A DNA stretch of 64,000 bases, taken from Anaerolineales bacterium (GTDB lineage Bacteria; Chloroflexota; Anaerolineae; Anaerolineales; Villigracilaceae). Below, one piece after another: positions 50,371 through 60,113 of the stretch. The notes below the pieces were generated by a model that saw only the letters and a program-made list of their open reading frames with translations, searched no databases and had not been told where the DNA came from. The position numbers and the translations under genes are program-made. Positions within the stretch are counted from its first letter, which is position 1, and every line of letters begins with the position of its first letter. The stretch covers positions 62,001-126,000 of the forward strand of contig CP129481.1 in assembly GCA_030583905.1 (NCBI GenBank), read 5' to 3'.

Positions 50371-53300
50371 TTAATTACCCATCTTCCTAAACTCCACCAT
50401 CGCAGCGGACTTGACATCTTCCCCGACCAGCGGGAACGTGGACAGGATGTGGGCGAACTCGCTTTCGGTGAGACCGTAGAGGTGGGCGATCATGCCGTCC
50501 AGTTGGGCGCGGAGTTGGGCACGGACTTTGGGATCGGTGACGCCTTTCTTATGGCTGCCCAGCCCGACTTCTTTGGCTAGATCATCGAATTCGGGCGTGG
50601 TGCAGATGAGTTTGGCGGCGCGCTCGACGATAGGGGCGAAGGCGGGGTCTTTGGCGGATAGGCGCGGTACGGGCATTTGATAGACATAAAAGAAGTTTAA
50701 GTGGCTGGTAATTTTTTGTCTTATGAGCCAATCAAATACAAAACTATTAAAAAAGGAAACAATAAAAAGTAACTCAGCGTTGTTTGGCGCGGATTTTTCT
50801 GTCGGTACATTTAGATTAATCGTATTGCCAACAAATACATTCTTGGGGAGCACAGTGGCGATGGTTGCTCGTTCATTAGTGCTGGCGGAAATGTCTCTAA
50901 AACCTATTCTGTAATGTTGATATCCTCTTTTTTCTCCAAGTGCAGACGCTCCATCTTGTTCTACAATCCAATAACGTGGCTCTGAATATTTGTTTTCAAA
51001 CTGCCAAATCATTTTTCCTTCATACAGCGGAAACCGTCCTTTGCCAATTTGAGTTTTGAATAAATAACTATCATTCGTCATGTGAAATTCAGAAGCAAGA
51101 GTTAACTTCCATGTTCGTTCTATCTCTTCACCAAGCAACGGAAACTTCAACATCTTTTCTGCAATATGAATATCGAGATCGCCCTTGAATTCCATAATCG
51201 AAAGTGAATCGGGTGAAAGGCGACGAACTAGCGGCACAGAGATTTGCATTGCATGTTCGGCAGGGAAGGCAGCCAATTCTTCCGCATTGTGTCGCATGAA
51301 CATGGCAGGGAATTGTTTTGTTTGACCTTGTTTCCCAAACGTTAGAACAACAAATTTGAAACTACGATGAACGCCTTCAAATATTTCTTTTCGGTTTTCA
51401 AAGCAGAACAACCCTGTAATAGTTGTTTGCCCGAAAAGCATTTCGCGCAGTTGTTTTGTACCCAAGTCGGTATAAATTCCGCTGGGGATAACCATACCGC
51501 AATCGCCCTGGGGGCGAAGCAAATTGAAGCATTGCTCAACAAATAGTTTGTATAAATTGATGTCGCTTCCCGCCTTCTTGCCGTTCACAATCGAAATCTG
51601 GTTGGCAAATTGTTTGGCAGAGCGGTAATATGCGCTGACATGCGGGAAACTATTTAGGTAATCAAACCATGCGTTACGAATATCTTCTTGTTGGATGAGT
51701 TTGTCATATTCATCTTCAAATTCTTCGATGGTCATCTTTTTCTTTGTGACCAAATCGGAGTGCTCAGCAAAGAACTCTTTGGCGTTCGGTTTGAAAATAT
51801 CCCAAGGCGGGTTGGTGATGATGACATCGAAGCCGCCGCGTTGGTTCATTACTTCGTCAAAATCATAGCCCCAATGGAAAGGCTCTAGGGCTTGAATATC
51901 TTGAATCTGCACGGCGCGCTTTTTCGGCTTGCCCACTTCCTTTTTCTTATCATCCCATACGGCTTGCTCGAATTTGATTTCGAGTGCCTTGAATTCATCC
52001 ACCAGCATATCGCTCAGCAGGGCGTAGTCATCCCGCCGTCGGGTTTGAATGGTATCTCGAAGCGCACGCAGGTCTTCGGTCAGGGAAGAGGCGTGACGGT
52101 AGGCATCCAGCGCGGCTTTCTTTTCGTTCACGATCTGGCGGTAGGTCTTCTGTTGAAATAATCCGCTTTGTTTGTAGTTCGGCATTAAACTGCCTTGTTC
52201 ATACGCCGAAGGACTGCCCATCTTTTGATTGAAGGCTTCTTCGTTCACGCGCAACATGCCGATCAGCGAATTGCCAGGCAGGATGTTGAAGTCAATGTTG
52301 GGGAGCGGTTCCAGTTCATCCACCGTGCGCACCGAAGCCACCAACGCCAGGAACAGGCGCAGGCGTGCAATTTCGGTGGCTTCTTCCATGATGTCCACGC
52401 CGTACAGGTTATCGGTGATGATACTGCGCTTGATGAAGTAGGCAAGGCTGGGGTGCTCCTCCTGTGTTTTCTTCAGCCAGTCGTTCAGGGCTTTGTCGTT
52501 CAGGAAGGGAATCCTGCCGATGATGGCGCTGTACACGTCAATGAGCGTGCGCATGGCGGCAACCAAAAACGCGCCCGAACCACAGGCGGGGTCAAGAATG
52601 CTCAGGGTGGGCAGCACGTCATTCAGCAGTTGCTTGCACAGCGGCGCATCCAGATGGGTGAGCAGGTCGGTGATGGTCTCGAAGTTGCGTTCTTTGAGCA
52701 CGCCCGCCAGCCCAGGGGTGTTCACCTTTTGCAGAATAACTGGGTAGATGGTACGCTCGCACAGGTGCTCGGTGATCTCGGTGCGGGTGTAATACGCGCC
52801 GAAGGCTTTTTGGTTGATGTACTTCTCGAAGATATAGCCCAGCACATCGGGGTTGATCTCATCGTCCTTGCCGCCTGGGGTGTCGTCCAAATTCCACGAA
52901 TATTTGCGGAAGAGCGCCAGCACATTCTCGAACGCCTTATCGGGAATGCGGATGTTGTACTTCCCGTCCGCTTCGAGCGCGTGCGGCAGGAACAAGCCGC
53001 CGTTCAGGTAACGGATCTTGCCGAGCATTTTCTTCGCCACATCCGAACGCTTCTCTTCGGGCTTGGCGAATCCTTCAAAGAACAGCGCCTTCAAGAACTC
53101 GCTGTAATAGCGGTCTTTTCCGCGCTTCTTGCTCTCTTCCATTTTCTTTTGCAGGTAGTCCAGGTCGCCGTTGTTCAAAAAGCCCTTGCCCTGCAAAAAG
53201 TAAATGAACATCAGGCGGTTGAGCAGCACCGAAGCATACCAGCGGCGGTCTTTATCGTTATCAATGCCTTCGATCAGTTCGATGAATTCCAGCCGTTCAT

Positions 53301-53829
53301 TGGCGAAATCAGTATAGAACTTCTTGGTGACGGGTTGAATATCGAGCGCCTTCTTCAACCGTCCGAGCGCTTCCACCACGGGTAGGTTGCCGTCATCGTC
53401 CAGTTCCGAAATATCCACGAACATACTGCTCAACTTGCTCAGGAACAGGTCGCCTGGCTGTCCCTTCACGAACAGATGGTCGCGCGGAATCAGTCGCCTC
53501 TCTTCACGCTTCACCCAATGCCACAAACTCTGCGTGCGGTCTTTGTTCAGGAAGATCAGCAAATTCTCGTGATGGAACTTCGTGACTTCTTTATGAACCG
53601 CCGCCATCACCTTTTTATTAGGCAGGATGCCATCCGCCGCGCTCGCCTCAAACACAACCACGCCTGCCATCTCAGAAATGGGCTTCAACTCAAACTGAAT
53701 ATCTTCCACTTTGAGATCAAGCGCTTTGATTCCCTTGGCAGACCCCCAGCCAAGGATTTCAATAAAGAGTTTTCCAAAAGCAAAATCTTGCAGGTAGTTT
53801 CGGGTTTGTTCAAAGTTCATCGTCGCCAT
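50371..53829 (-). CDS. Eco57I/BREX-PglX-like adenine-specific DNA methylase
   Basis: 1152 residues. The methylase core has motif I SILDPACGSGAFLV (~413) and motif IV VIITNPPWD (~671), the N6-adenine type. The N-terminal ~350 residues are helical, as in Eco57I-class enzymes, and the C-terminal part is a target-recognition region (FPLYEGKMIWQFENKY, FEGDLDIHI-like). The start MATMNF at 53829 is preferred over ATG 53853, which lies inside the helicase gene. It directly follows the PLD-helicase gene and probably forms a two-gene modification/restriction system with it. Its last ~80 bp are duplicated twice downstream. Confidence 0.82.
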   Translation of the reverse strand: MATMNFEQTRNYLQDFAFGKLFIEILGWGSAKGIKALDLKVEDIQFELKPISEMAGVVVFEASAADGILPNKKVMAAVHKEVTKFHHENLLIFLNKDRTQSLWHWVKREERRLIPRDHLFVKGQPGDLFLSKLSSMFVDISELDDDGNLPVVEALGRLKKALDIQPVTKKFYTDFANERLEFIELIEGIDNDKDRRWYASVLLNRLMFIYFLQGKGFLNNGDLDYLQKKMEESKKRGKDRYYSEFLKALFFEGFAKPEEKRSDVAKKMLGKIRYLNGGLFLPHALEADGKYNIRIPDKAFENVLALFRKYSWNLDDTPGGKDDEINPDVLGYIFEKYINQKAFGAYYTRTEITEHLCERTIYPVILQKVNTPGLAGVLKERNFETITDLLTHLDAPLCKQLLNDVLPTLSILDPACGSGAFLVAAMRTLIDVYSAIIGRIPFLNDKALNDWLKKTQEEHPSLAYFIKRSIITDNLYGVDIMEEATEIARLRLFLALVASVRTVDELEPLPNIDFNILPGNSLIGMLRVNEEAFNQKMGSPSAYEQGSLMPNYKQSGLFQQKTYRQIVNEKKAALDAYRHASSLTEDLRALRDTIQTRRRDDYALLSDMLVDEFKALEIKFEQAVWDDKKKEVGKPKKRAVQIQDIQALEPFHWGYDFDEVMNQRGGFDVIITNPPWDIFKPNAKEFFAEHSDLVTKKKMTIEEFEDEYDKLIQQEDIRNAWFDYLNSFPHVSAYYRSAKQFANQISIVNGKKAGSDINLYKLFVEQCFNLLRPQGDCGMVIPSGIYTDLGTKQLREMLFGQTTITGLFCFENRKEIFEGVHRSFKFVVLTFGKQGQTKQFPAMFMRHNAEELAAFPAEHAMQISVPLVRRLSPDSLSIMEFKGDLDIHIAEKMLKFPLLGEEIERTWKLTLASEFHMTNDSYLFKTQIGKGRFPLYEGKMIWQFENKYSEPRYWIVEQDGASALGEKRGYQHYRIGFRDISASTNERATIATVLPKNVFVGNTINLNVPTEKSAPNNAELLFIVSFFNSFVFDWLIRQKITSHLNFFYVYQMPVPRLSAKDPAFAPIVERAAKLICTTPEFDDLAKEVGLGSHKKGVTDPKVRAQLRAQLDGMIAHLYGLTESEFAHILSTFPLVGEDVKSAAMVEFRKMGN
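50381..50461 (-). repeat. Original methylase 3' tail (source of two downstream copies)
   Basis: This stretch encodes the C-terminal residues HILSTFPLVGEDVKSAAMVE and on to the stop, in frame within the methylase gene. Copies occur at 48441-48521 and, diverged, at 47951-48019. Confidence 0.9.
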
Positions 53830-53831
53830 GT

Positions 53832-56800
53832 TTATGCCAATCCTAAAGAGCAAATGATCTTCGGTTCTTGTTTGGTCACTTCTTCACTAGTAATGCACAG
53901 GCGGTTTTCAGAGCGTAGGTTTACCACTAACTCCGCCAGTTTTTGGTTGTCAATCCCTGCCCGCAATTGGCGGTTGAGCACGTCTTTTGCACCTTCGCGT
54001 AATGGGAAGCGCAAAATCTCATCCACTGCCTTCACCAAGTCGGGAGTCACGAACAACGTACCCTGATTCTGTTCTGCGAAGTTCTTTAGTCTTTCATAGG
54101 TCTTGAATCGCGCGCCAGAAGGGCGTCCCAACTGCCCGCCCACCGATCGTTCTTCCTGCGCGATCTTTTCCACGCCTTTACGCACAATCTCATGGTGATT
54201 CTCCTGTCGCGGCATGGCAGGAGTTTCAGGCTTGCATTCAGCGGTCTTCAAAATCTCGTACTGCGACTCGGTTACACTGTCACCGTTCTCGTTGATCCAT
54301 GCCAGCGCGTCATTTTCTTCGCTGGTATGTACATACACCAAAGCACCTTTAGCTTTATCAACAGCCTGCTTGGTGGAGAATGCTACGCTCGGCAGGGATG
54401 GAATCACCTTTTGAAGTTGCGGGTCTGCGTCAATGGCATTCTTCCAAATCTGGAAAGCGTAAGAAGCCAGGTCCACTTCGGTATCTACGTCTTCACCATC
54501 AAGAATGCCAGCCTTTTCGTTATATAAATCCTTGATGGCTCTGTTGTTCTTGTCATCCTCAAAAAAAACCTCATCCGAACCGACCACTTCGGCATTCTCC
54601 TGCAAACGTGTACGCAAACGGTCACGCAAGCGGATGATGGTCTCCACTCCTTCAGCAGGCAGGAAGGTGTGGGCATAAATTGTGTCTGATTGCTGTCCAA
54701 TTCTGTCCACACGCCCTGCACGTTGAATCAACCGAATGATCGCCCACGGCAGGTCATAGTTCACAACCACGGCGCTGTCTTGCAAGTTCTGACCTTCGCT
54801 GAGCACATCGGTGGCAACCAGTACTCGAATTTCATCCATCGGGAGAACAATGTCCCGTTTTTCGTTGCTTACAGGGCTAAAGCGCCAGGCAAGCTCGGTC
54901 GGGTCGTAGGAATTGCCCGTCACGCCTGCTACAGAAGTCACACCGCGCTTTTTCAGTTGTTCTTCAAGGTAATGCACCGTATCCGCATACTGGGTGAAGA
55001 TCAGCACCTTTTTATCGGCGTAAGTCCGCTTCACCAGTTTGGTCAGTTCATCCAGCTTGGTATCTTTTTCAGCATCCCAATCGCCGCTGCGATTCAAAAT
55101 TCCGATCAGGGTGGAGGCATCTTCTCGCAGGTGCATGGCAAGCGTCTGCTTGAAAATGGAAGCGTCCAGCCAAGAGAAGCGCTTCTTGAACCGTCCACGA
55201 TACAGGTCATAAATCTTTTTGGCTTCCTGCTGGAATTCTTTTTCGTTTCGCAAGCCAGTTGGGGCTTCTTCGGTTTCGCCTTCTTCATTCTCCAACTCTT
55301 CGTTCTCGAAATCGAAGGTATCAGTAAAGTCACCGTCTTTATCTTCATCCTCAAACCTGGCATCCAACAATGCTGGATCTTGGGTTCCAATTGGCAAGGG
55401 TAGATTGTTTTCCAGCGCGTGCAGGAAAATATAGTTGCGCAGGATGTGGCGTTCCACCGAAAGCAGGAAAGCATATCCGCTGCTTTCAAGACGCTTGAAC
55501 AGATTGGTGCGCGAGAAACCGATCAGGCGTTTCCCTGCGCGGGAAAGATCATCCAGAATTTTCTTTTCCTGCGCACCCAATTCTGCGCCATTGTTCTTGA
55601 CGTAGATGTCCTGTCCCAACCCATAGCGAGGCAATTTCATCTGACTAATGGCATCCACCACCACATCGTCATACAACCGAACATATTGGTCATTCGGGTC
55701 TTTCTTATTCAACTTGAACTTGACCGTCTTGGGTTTGCGCTCAGGAAAATACGAACGTTCTCCATTTTCGAAGAGCAGGTACTTCCGTCCTTGTTCGTCA
55801 GTTTTGGCGTAGTTGGTCTTGATGAAACTCCGCGTGCGACGCACCATATACAACCGCATCAGCTCCTGCCAGTCTTCTGGATAGTTGCTTTTCTCGAAAG
55901 CTGCCAGAGAGTGAATGTCCGCTTGATGCTGGCGAATGAACTCGATCTCGCCCAACTCCCGCAAGAGTTGTTCGGGACGTATTGAGAGTTTTTGGTCTTC
56001 GGCAAGGAATAACCGCAATTGGTTTGAAAGGTCAATATAACTTTTGTTGTATGGTGTGGCAGTCAGTAGGACCACCTTGCTTTCGTTGCGTTCGATGTAG
56101 TCCTTGATCGCGCGGTATCGCTTCCCTTCACGGTTGCGCAGGTTATGGCTTTCGTCAATGATGACCAGTTTGTATCGTCGCATATTCGGCAATTCTCTGA
56201 TCGCCTTGCTGACAGGCATGACCTCGGCGAACATCCTGTAATCTTTGCGGTAGCTCTCCCACATCTTTACAAGATTCTTGGGGCAGATGATGAGCGTGTC
56301 AAATCCGCGCTCATTGAAAACACGCGCGATCGCAGTACCTACCAGCGTCTTTCCCAAGCCCACCACATCGCCAATCATCACCCCGCCACGCTTTTCAATG
56401 TGGTGCGCTGCGATTTTCACCGCTGCTACCTGATAGGGCATGAGTTTGGTCAAGTCACTTGGAATGGAGAATTCAGACAACCCCGTCCGCGCTTCTTGAG
56501 ACAGGTGGTACGCCATCTTGATATAGATGTGATACGGAGGAATCAAATCCTCTCTTGCCCAAGATTCTTCAATAACTTTGATAAGTTCCTCGGAAATATC
56601 AATCGTGCCGAACTCATCTCCCCAACGATCTGTGAACCATTTGGCGAGCTTTTGGCTGGCGTCACCATCGGGCACATCCACATTCAACTCGCCCTGATGA
56701 GAAAGTCCCGCAAGCGTCAGGTTGCTGCTTCCCAAATAACTAAGGATTGGCTGAAAGTTATCGTGCCTGAATAATAAATATAGTTTCGCATGGAGGGGGT

Positions 56801-57209
56801 GGCGCAAGAACAACTTGACACGCACTTTTTTCTCGCTCAATTGCTTTGCCAGTTTTCTCAAACTTGTTTCATCTTCATTTGTTGGCGCACCAAGCGTCAA
56901 TTGCTCTTTGAATTCCTCGGCTAAACGTTTTTGAAGTTTCTTTTTTGCTGGGTTGTCGAGTTTCTCATCCTCTTGTTGAGAAAACGAGTAAAAATCTTGT
57001 AATTCTTCTTGAGGAAGCCTTTGCATGCCAACTAAAAGTCGGACACAATTATCGTCGCTACCATCCCACTGATCTACGTAACTAGCAAGTTGCTTCCAAC
57101 CGCGCAGGTTGAAATACCCCACACAAAAGTCCGCGCGGTAGGCGGCTTGAATTGCCCGCTGTAGATCGGGCAGGAGTTTTAAGTCAATGTTGTCGAAGAT
57201 TCGCGGCAT
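53832..57209 (-). CDS. PLD-nuclease/SNF2-type helicase of a restriction-like system
   Basis: 1125 residues. The N-terminal phospholipase-D-like domain has one HKD-type motif (HAKLYLLF ... SNLTLAGL, residues ~137-170), typical of restriction nucleases. The superfamily 2 helicase follows: GDVVGLGKTLV (~278), DESHNLRN (~350), LLTATPYN, then the second lobe with FTQYADTVHYLEEQ and RAGRVDRIGQ (~835). The stop is two bases before the methylase start. A helicase-nuclease plus adenine methylase could translocate on and cut unmodified DNA. No drmA/drmB or BREX core genes are present, so it is neither DISARM nor full BREX. Confidence 0.82.
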   Translation of the reverse strand: MPRIFDNIDLKLLPDLQRAIQAAYRADFCVGYFNLRGWKQLASYVDQWDGSDDNCVRLLVGMQRLPQEELQDFYSFSQQEDEKLDNPAKKKLQKRLAEEFKEQLTLGAPTNEDETSLRKLAKQLSEKKVRVKLFLRHPLHAKLYLLFRHDNFQPILSYLGSSNLTLAGLSHQGELNVDVPDGDASQKLAKWFTDRWGDEFGTIDISEELIKVIEESWAREDLIPPYHIYIKMAYHLSQEARTGLSEFSIPSDLTKLMPYQVAAVKIAAHHIEKRGGVMIGDVVGLGKTLVGTAIARVFNERGFDTLIICPKNLVKMWESYRKDYRMFAEVMPVSKAIRELPNMRRYKLVIIDESHNLRNREGKRYRAIKDYIERNESKVVLLTATPYNKSYIDLSNQLRLFLAEDQKLSIRPEQLLRELGEIEFIRQHQADIHSLAAFEKSNYPEDWQELMRLYMVRRTRSFIKTNYAKTDEQGRKYLLFENGERSYFPERKPKTVKFKLNKKDPNDQYVRLYDDVVVDAISQMKLPRYGLGQDIYVKNNGAELGAQEKKILDDLSRAGKRLIGFSRTNLFKRLESSGYAFLLSVERHILRNYIFLHALENNLPLPIGTQDPALLDARFEDEDKDGDFTDTFDFENEELENEEGETEEAPTGLRNEKEFQQEAKKIYDLYRGRFKKRFSWLDASIFKQTLAMHLREDASTLIGILNRSGDWDAEKDTKLDELTKLVKRTYADKKVLIFTQYADTVHYLEEQLKKRGVTSVAGVTGNSYDPTELAWRFSPVSNEKRDIVLPMDEIRVLVATDVLSEGQNLQDSAVVVNYDLPWAIIRLIQRAGRVDRIGQQSDTIYAHTFLPAEGVETIIRLRDRLRTRLQENAEVVGSDEVFFEDDKNNRAIKDLYNEKAGILDGEDVDTEVDLASYAFQIWKNAIDADPQLQKVIPSLPSVAFSTKQAVDKAKGALVYVHTSEENDALAWINENGDSVTESQYEILKTAECKPETPAMPRQENHHEIVRKGVEKIAQEERSVGGQLGRPSGARFKTYERLKNFAEQNQGTLFVTPDLVKAVDEILRFPLREGAKDVLNRQLRAGIDNQKLAELVVNLRSENRLCITSEEVTKQEPKIICSLGLA

Positions 57210-57226
57210 GTAACTCTCTAATTGTT

Positions 57227-57265
57227 AAAACAACCGCCCGCGCAAATTTTCAATGCGCGGGCGGT
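57227..57265 (-). terminator. Intrinsic terminator between the ADP-ribosylglycohydrolase and helicase genes
   Basis: On the minus strand a perfect 12-bp stem (ACCGCCCGCGCA and complement) with a 9-base loop is followed by TGTTTT. It would stop transcription from the 57.4-64 kb genes before the defence block. Confidence 0.7.
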
Positions 57266-57397
57266 GGGATTCTTCTATTAATCACCCAATCCGCTACGCG
57301 CCCTATCGCGTAGTCCATTCGTCTCACAGGATGCCACTTCTGCGGGATTTCTTTCTTAAGTATAGACGAGAGCTACATATTTGTCGAACAAAATAAC

Positions 57398-58183
57398 TTA
57401 ATTGTAAGGTTTTGTAAACCTCTCCACCACATCGAGCAGTTCGGGTTTCAACCGCGTCCGCACCTCGGCAACGATCCTTTCCGGCACGCCGCCGTACCAC
57501 GCCTCGGCGATCGAGCCGGCGATCGCCGCCATCGTGTCGGCATCCCCGCCCAGCAGGACGGCATTACGGACCGCGCTTTCGTAATCGGTGGATTCCAAGA
57601 ACGCGATGATCGACTCGGGCACCGAACCGGGTGAGGTGGAATCCCAGCGGTAGGTGGGTCGGATCGCATCCAAGGTGCGCCTCAATTCATATCCGAAGCG
57701 GGTTTGTATTTCCCGTCGAATGTCCTCCTTCCCGACGCCGGTTCGCGCCAGGAAGATCGCCAGCGCAACAGATTGCGCGCCTTTGATGCCTTCGGGATGA
57801 TTGTGGGTCACGGCTGCGGAGCGTTCCGCTTCGCGCAACACGTCCTCGACAGTGTTGAACGCCCACCCTATGGCGCTGACCCTCATTGCCGACCCATTTC
57901 CCAGACTGTTGTACGGTGTAACGCCGTCTTCCTTGAGCCAGCGTTGGAAATAACTGCCGTATCCCGCCCTGGGGTAGCGGCGGGCATATTCGACGATCAT
58001 CTCACCGTAACCGCGCCTGCCCAGGATCGCATCCGCCACCGCCACGGTCAGGACCGTATCGTCCGTACATCTGGAACTCCTGGAGAACAATGGAAACTGC
58101 GGGTCGGTACAAACCTTCCACTCGTGGCGCGAGCCGATCACATCCCCCGCGATCGCGCCAAAAAGACAGGTACTGCTTTTCAT
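57398..58183 (-). CDS. ADP-ribosylglycohydrolase (DraG family)
   Basis: 261 residues from ATG 58183, which follows a GAGGG site. The frame extends 81 residues further upstream, but that part is low in conservation signals. Family motifs are clear: FGAIAGDVIGSRHEW at the N-terminus, SRCTDDTVLTVAVADA (metal-binding TDD), GNGSAMRVSAIGWA and the C-terminal AVLLGGDADTMAAIAGSIAE. These enzymes remove ADP-ribose from proteins or nucleic acids using two Mg2+. No ADP-ribosyltransferase is seen next to it. Confidence 0.88.
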   Translation of the reverse strand: MKSSTCLFGAIAGDVIGSRHEWKVCTDPQFPLFSRSSRCTDDTVLTVAVADAILGRRGYGEMIVEYARRYPRAGYGSYFQRWLKEDGVTPYNSLGNGSAMRVSAIGWAFNTVEDVLREAERSAAVTHNHPEGIKGAQSVALAIFLARTGVGKEDIRREIQTRFGYELRRTLDAIRPTYRWDSTSPGSVPESIIAFLESTDYESAVRNAVLLGGDADTMAAIAGSIAEAWYGGVPERIVAEVRTRLKPELLDVVERFTKPYN

Positions 58184-58313
58184 TTCATCGCCCTCAACTT
58201 TCGGTTTCCAATTTTTCGGGACAGATCCCTTCGACATCATCGCAAGGCTGATGCGCCAGGCTGCGCGCGGTCGCACGCTTCCATAGTATTGACAAAATCC
58301 TGAGGCATGAGGG

Positions 58314-59453
58314 TCATGGAAACCTGCTGATCTCGATGTTTTGAGGGTTATAGAGCACGCCGGGGTCGGATTCGGAATTGTTCCAGATATTGCTGCCAAA
58401 ACCGCAATTGAAGCCCGGGCCTGCATCGGGTCCCGCCCAGACGCGGAGGGTTTCGCCGGGCTGGATCATGCCGCTGAGCGTGCAGGACTGGCTGCCCTTT
58501 TCGGAGACGAGACGCCAGCCTGCCAGGTTGATCGGCGCGTTGGATCTGTTTTGAATGTCGGCATATTCGGCTTCTTTATTCACGAAGATGATGACCAGGG
58601 TTTCAGACGGGGCGCCGGCTTCGAAGGTTGCCTGTGCCATCCACATGCCCATGCCATTGGCGCGAGCCTGGTTATCCGCCAGATCGAACGCGTCCGCGCA
58701 GGAGGTGTCGGGAAGATAGCGGAAGGATGTGGCGTATCCCTGCCTGACCATTTCGTGATTGATGAAGGTATCGCCCACAAAGACAAAGCGCAGGATGCGC
58801 CCGAAGGCGTCGGTCTCGGAGACGTCGCGGTACAGGATGACGTCCTTGCCGCTGACCAGTTCAATGTTCTTTTGGGTGGATTCCCTGCCGAATGGCTCAT
58901 TCGTTTCGGGCGTGTCAATGCCGATGTAGCGGAGCGGGACCACATTGCCGTCGAGCGAGACGCGGATGGTATCGCCATCTGTGACGCTTACGACTTTGGC
59001 ATGTTGCGGTTCCTGCGGACGGATGCAGGTCGGAATGGAGGAGGAGGTTTGAGGCTGGATAACCGTTGAGAGAACGGGCAGGGTCGCCGTCGGCAAGGGG
59101 GTATCGGTGAGCGCGAGCGTGCCGGTCGGCTGGAGGGTCGGGGTTGCGTCCAGTTCAGCCGCCAGGGTGATACCCGCCCACGCGGTCTGCATGGCATGAT
59201 CCATAGAGAGCTCGGCGGGCGGCTCCGCTTGCGCCGCAGGCGGAGTATCCGGTGATCCAAGTGGGTAGACAGCTACGCAACAAAAGCATGTAAAAAAGAG
59301 CGAAACCACACCAAGGGGCTTGCCATATTTTTTGTTGGCGGGCGCGACCAATTTCTCGAAAGGGATCGAGACGAGATGAACCAATCCGCTGAAGAGCGCG
59401 ATGGGAACGTCAACCATGAGACTCAAGCAGCCTTTTTGCTGTCGTTTCGACAA
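58314..59453 (-). CDS. Membrane-anchored thermonuclease with lamin-tail domain
   Basis: 379 residues, TTG start at 59453 with a GGGAGA site. A hydrophobic segment near residues 47-65 (GVVSLFFTCFCCVAVYPLG) anchors or exports it; a low-complexity Pro/Thr linker follows. The staphylococcal-nuclease domain starts near residue 150 (VVSVTDGDTIRVSLDG, RYIGIDTPET) and keeps the catalytic Asp, Arg and Glu pattern. A lamin-tail domain (INLAGWRLVSEKGSQSCTLS) closes the protein. Such fusions are secreted or surface nucleases. No neighbour suggests a more specific role. Confidence 0.8.
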   Translation of the reverse strand: MSKRQQKGCLSLMVDVPIALFSGLVHLVSIPFEKLVAPANKKYGKPLGVVSLFFTCFCCVAVYPLGSPDTPPAAQAEPPAELSMDHAMQTAWAGITLAAELDATPTLQPTGTLALTDTPLPTATLPVLSTVIQPQTSSSIPTCIRPQEPQHAKVVSVTDGDTIRVSLDGNVVPLRYIGIDTPETNEPFGRESTQKNIELVSGKDVILYRDVSETDAFGRILRFVFVGDTFINHEMVRQGYATSFRYLPDTSCADAFDLADNQARANGMGMWMAQATFEAGAPSETLVIIFVNKEAEYADIQNRSNAPINLAGWRLVSEKGSQSCTLSGMIQPGETLRVWAGPDAGPGFNCGFGSNIWNNSESDPGVLYNPQNIEISRFP

Positions 59454-59548
59454 TTTATTCTCCCTGGATAATGTGCGCCTGGGGATGCCTCCCCGCTGGA
59501 CTTACCCGTTCTTTGATTATCGTGGATAAGTATACAGGAAAATATGAC

Positions 59549-59770
59549 CTAAAAAGGCGGAGACTGAACATCCTGCGCCGGTGGGGGAGTGAGCATATTC
59601 TGATTGCCCCTTTTTTTATCGCGGCCGGTAGTGAACCAAATATCCAGCATGTACACGATCGAAAAAAGGGACACAACCAAAAGCCCGAATCCCTCGGTTC
59701 GGGGAGTAAGCATAAAAACACCCCATGCCAACAGGATGTACAAAAGCGCTCTTTTTTCATTTGGATTCAT
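59549..59770 (-). CDS. Small two-helix membrane protein
   Basis: 73 residues from ATG 59770. Two hydrophobic helices (ALLYILLAWGVFMLTPR and GFGLLVVSLFSIVYMLDIWF) and a polar tail. TATACT lies seven bases before the ATG with no Shine-Dalgarno site, which supports a leaderless real gene. No family recognised. It is separated from the nuclease by 95 bases with a second TATACT that could serve that gene. Confidence 0.55.
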   Translation of the reverse strand: MNPNEKRALLYILLAWGVFMLTPRTEGFGLLVVSLFSIVYMLDIWFTTGRDKKRGNQNMLTPPPAQDVQSPPF

Positions 59771-59777
59771 ACGGGCA

Positions 59778-59783
59778 AGTATA
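59778..59783 (-). promoter_or_regulatory. -10 box of the small membrane protein gene
   Basis: TATACT on the minus strand, seven bases before the ATG. Confidence 0.5.
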
Positions 59784-60113
59784 CAGGAGATGATGAGGGT
59801 GTGGCAAAATGACATGCCTACTATGGAGGGAATGAAATCAAAATCGGGTGTGCCCAGGCACAACGAAGCGCTATGCCGCATGCTGCAGGGATCAGATCTA
59901 ACGATGCTTACATGTACATGTTGCGTGCAAACGCAAATAGCGCCGCCTTGATTAGTATGTAGTTGACCACAAAACTGGACAGTCCTGTAAGGGTTGCGGG
60001 AATTGGGAGTATTCAAGGTTCCGGGTGAAACCGCGACACGGCCGAGTTCAAAACACGGGTTATGTGCACCACAACCCTGCAAAAAATCTAACCAACCTGC
60101 CATATGCTACGGA
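59784..60113. other. 330-bp gap without a supported gene
   Basis: Frames here are short and lack ribosome sites or -10 boxes at leaderless spacing. Nothing recognisable; it probably holds the promoter region upstream of the small membrane protein and the 3' flank of the membrane protein gene. Confidence 0.5.

Noticed and set aside
52195..53385. Long plus-strand frame (396 codons) opposite the methylase gene
   Set aside because: It is antisense to a clear methylase, His- and Val-rich in the manner of reverse reading, with no ribosome site.
50371..57209. BREX or DISARM system
   Set aside because: The characteristic partner genes (pglZ, brxC, brxL or drmA, drmB) are missing from the window.
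59784..60113. Insertion-sequence remnant in the gap
   Set aside because: No transposase fragment or terminal inverted repeats could be found.
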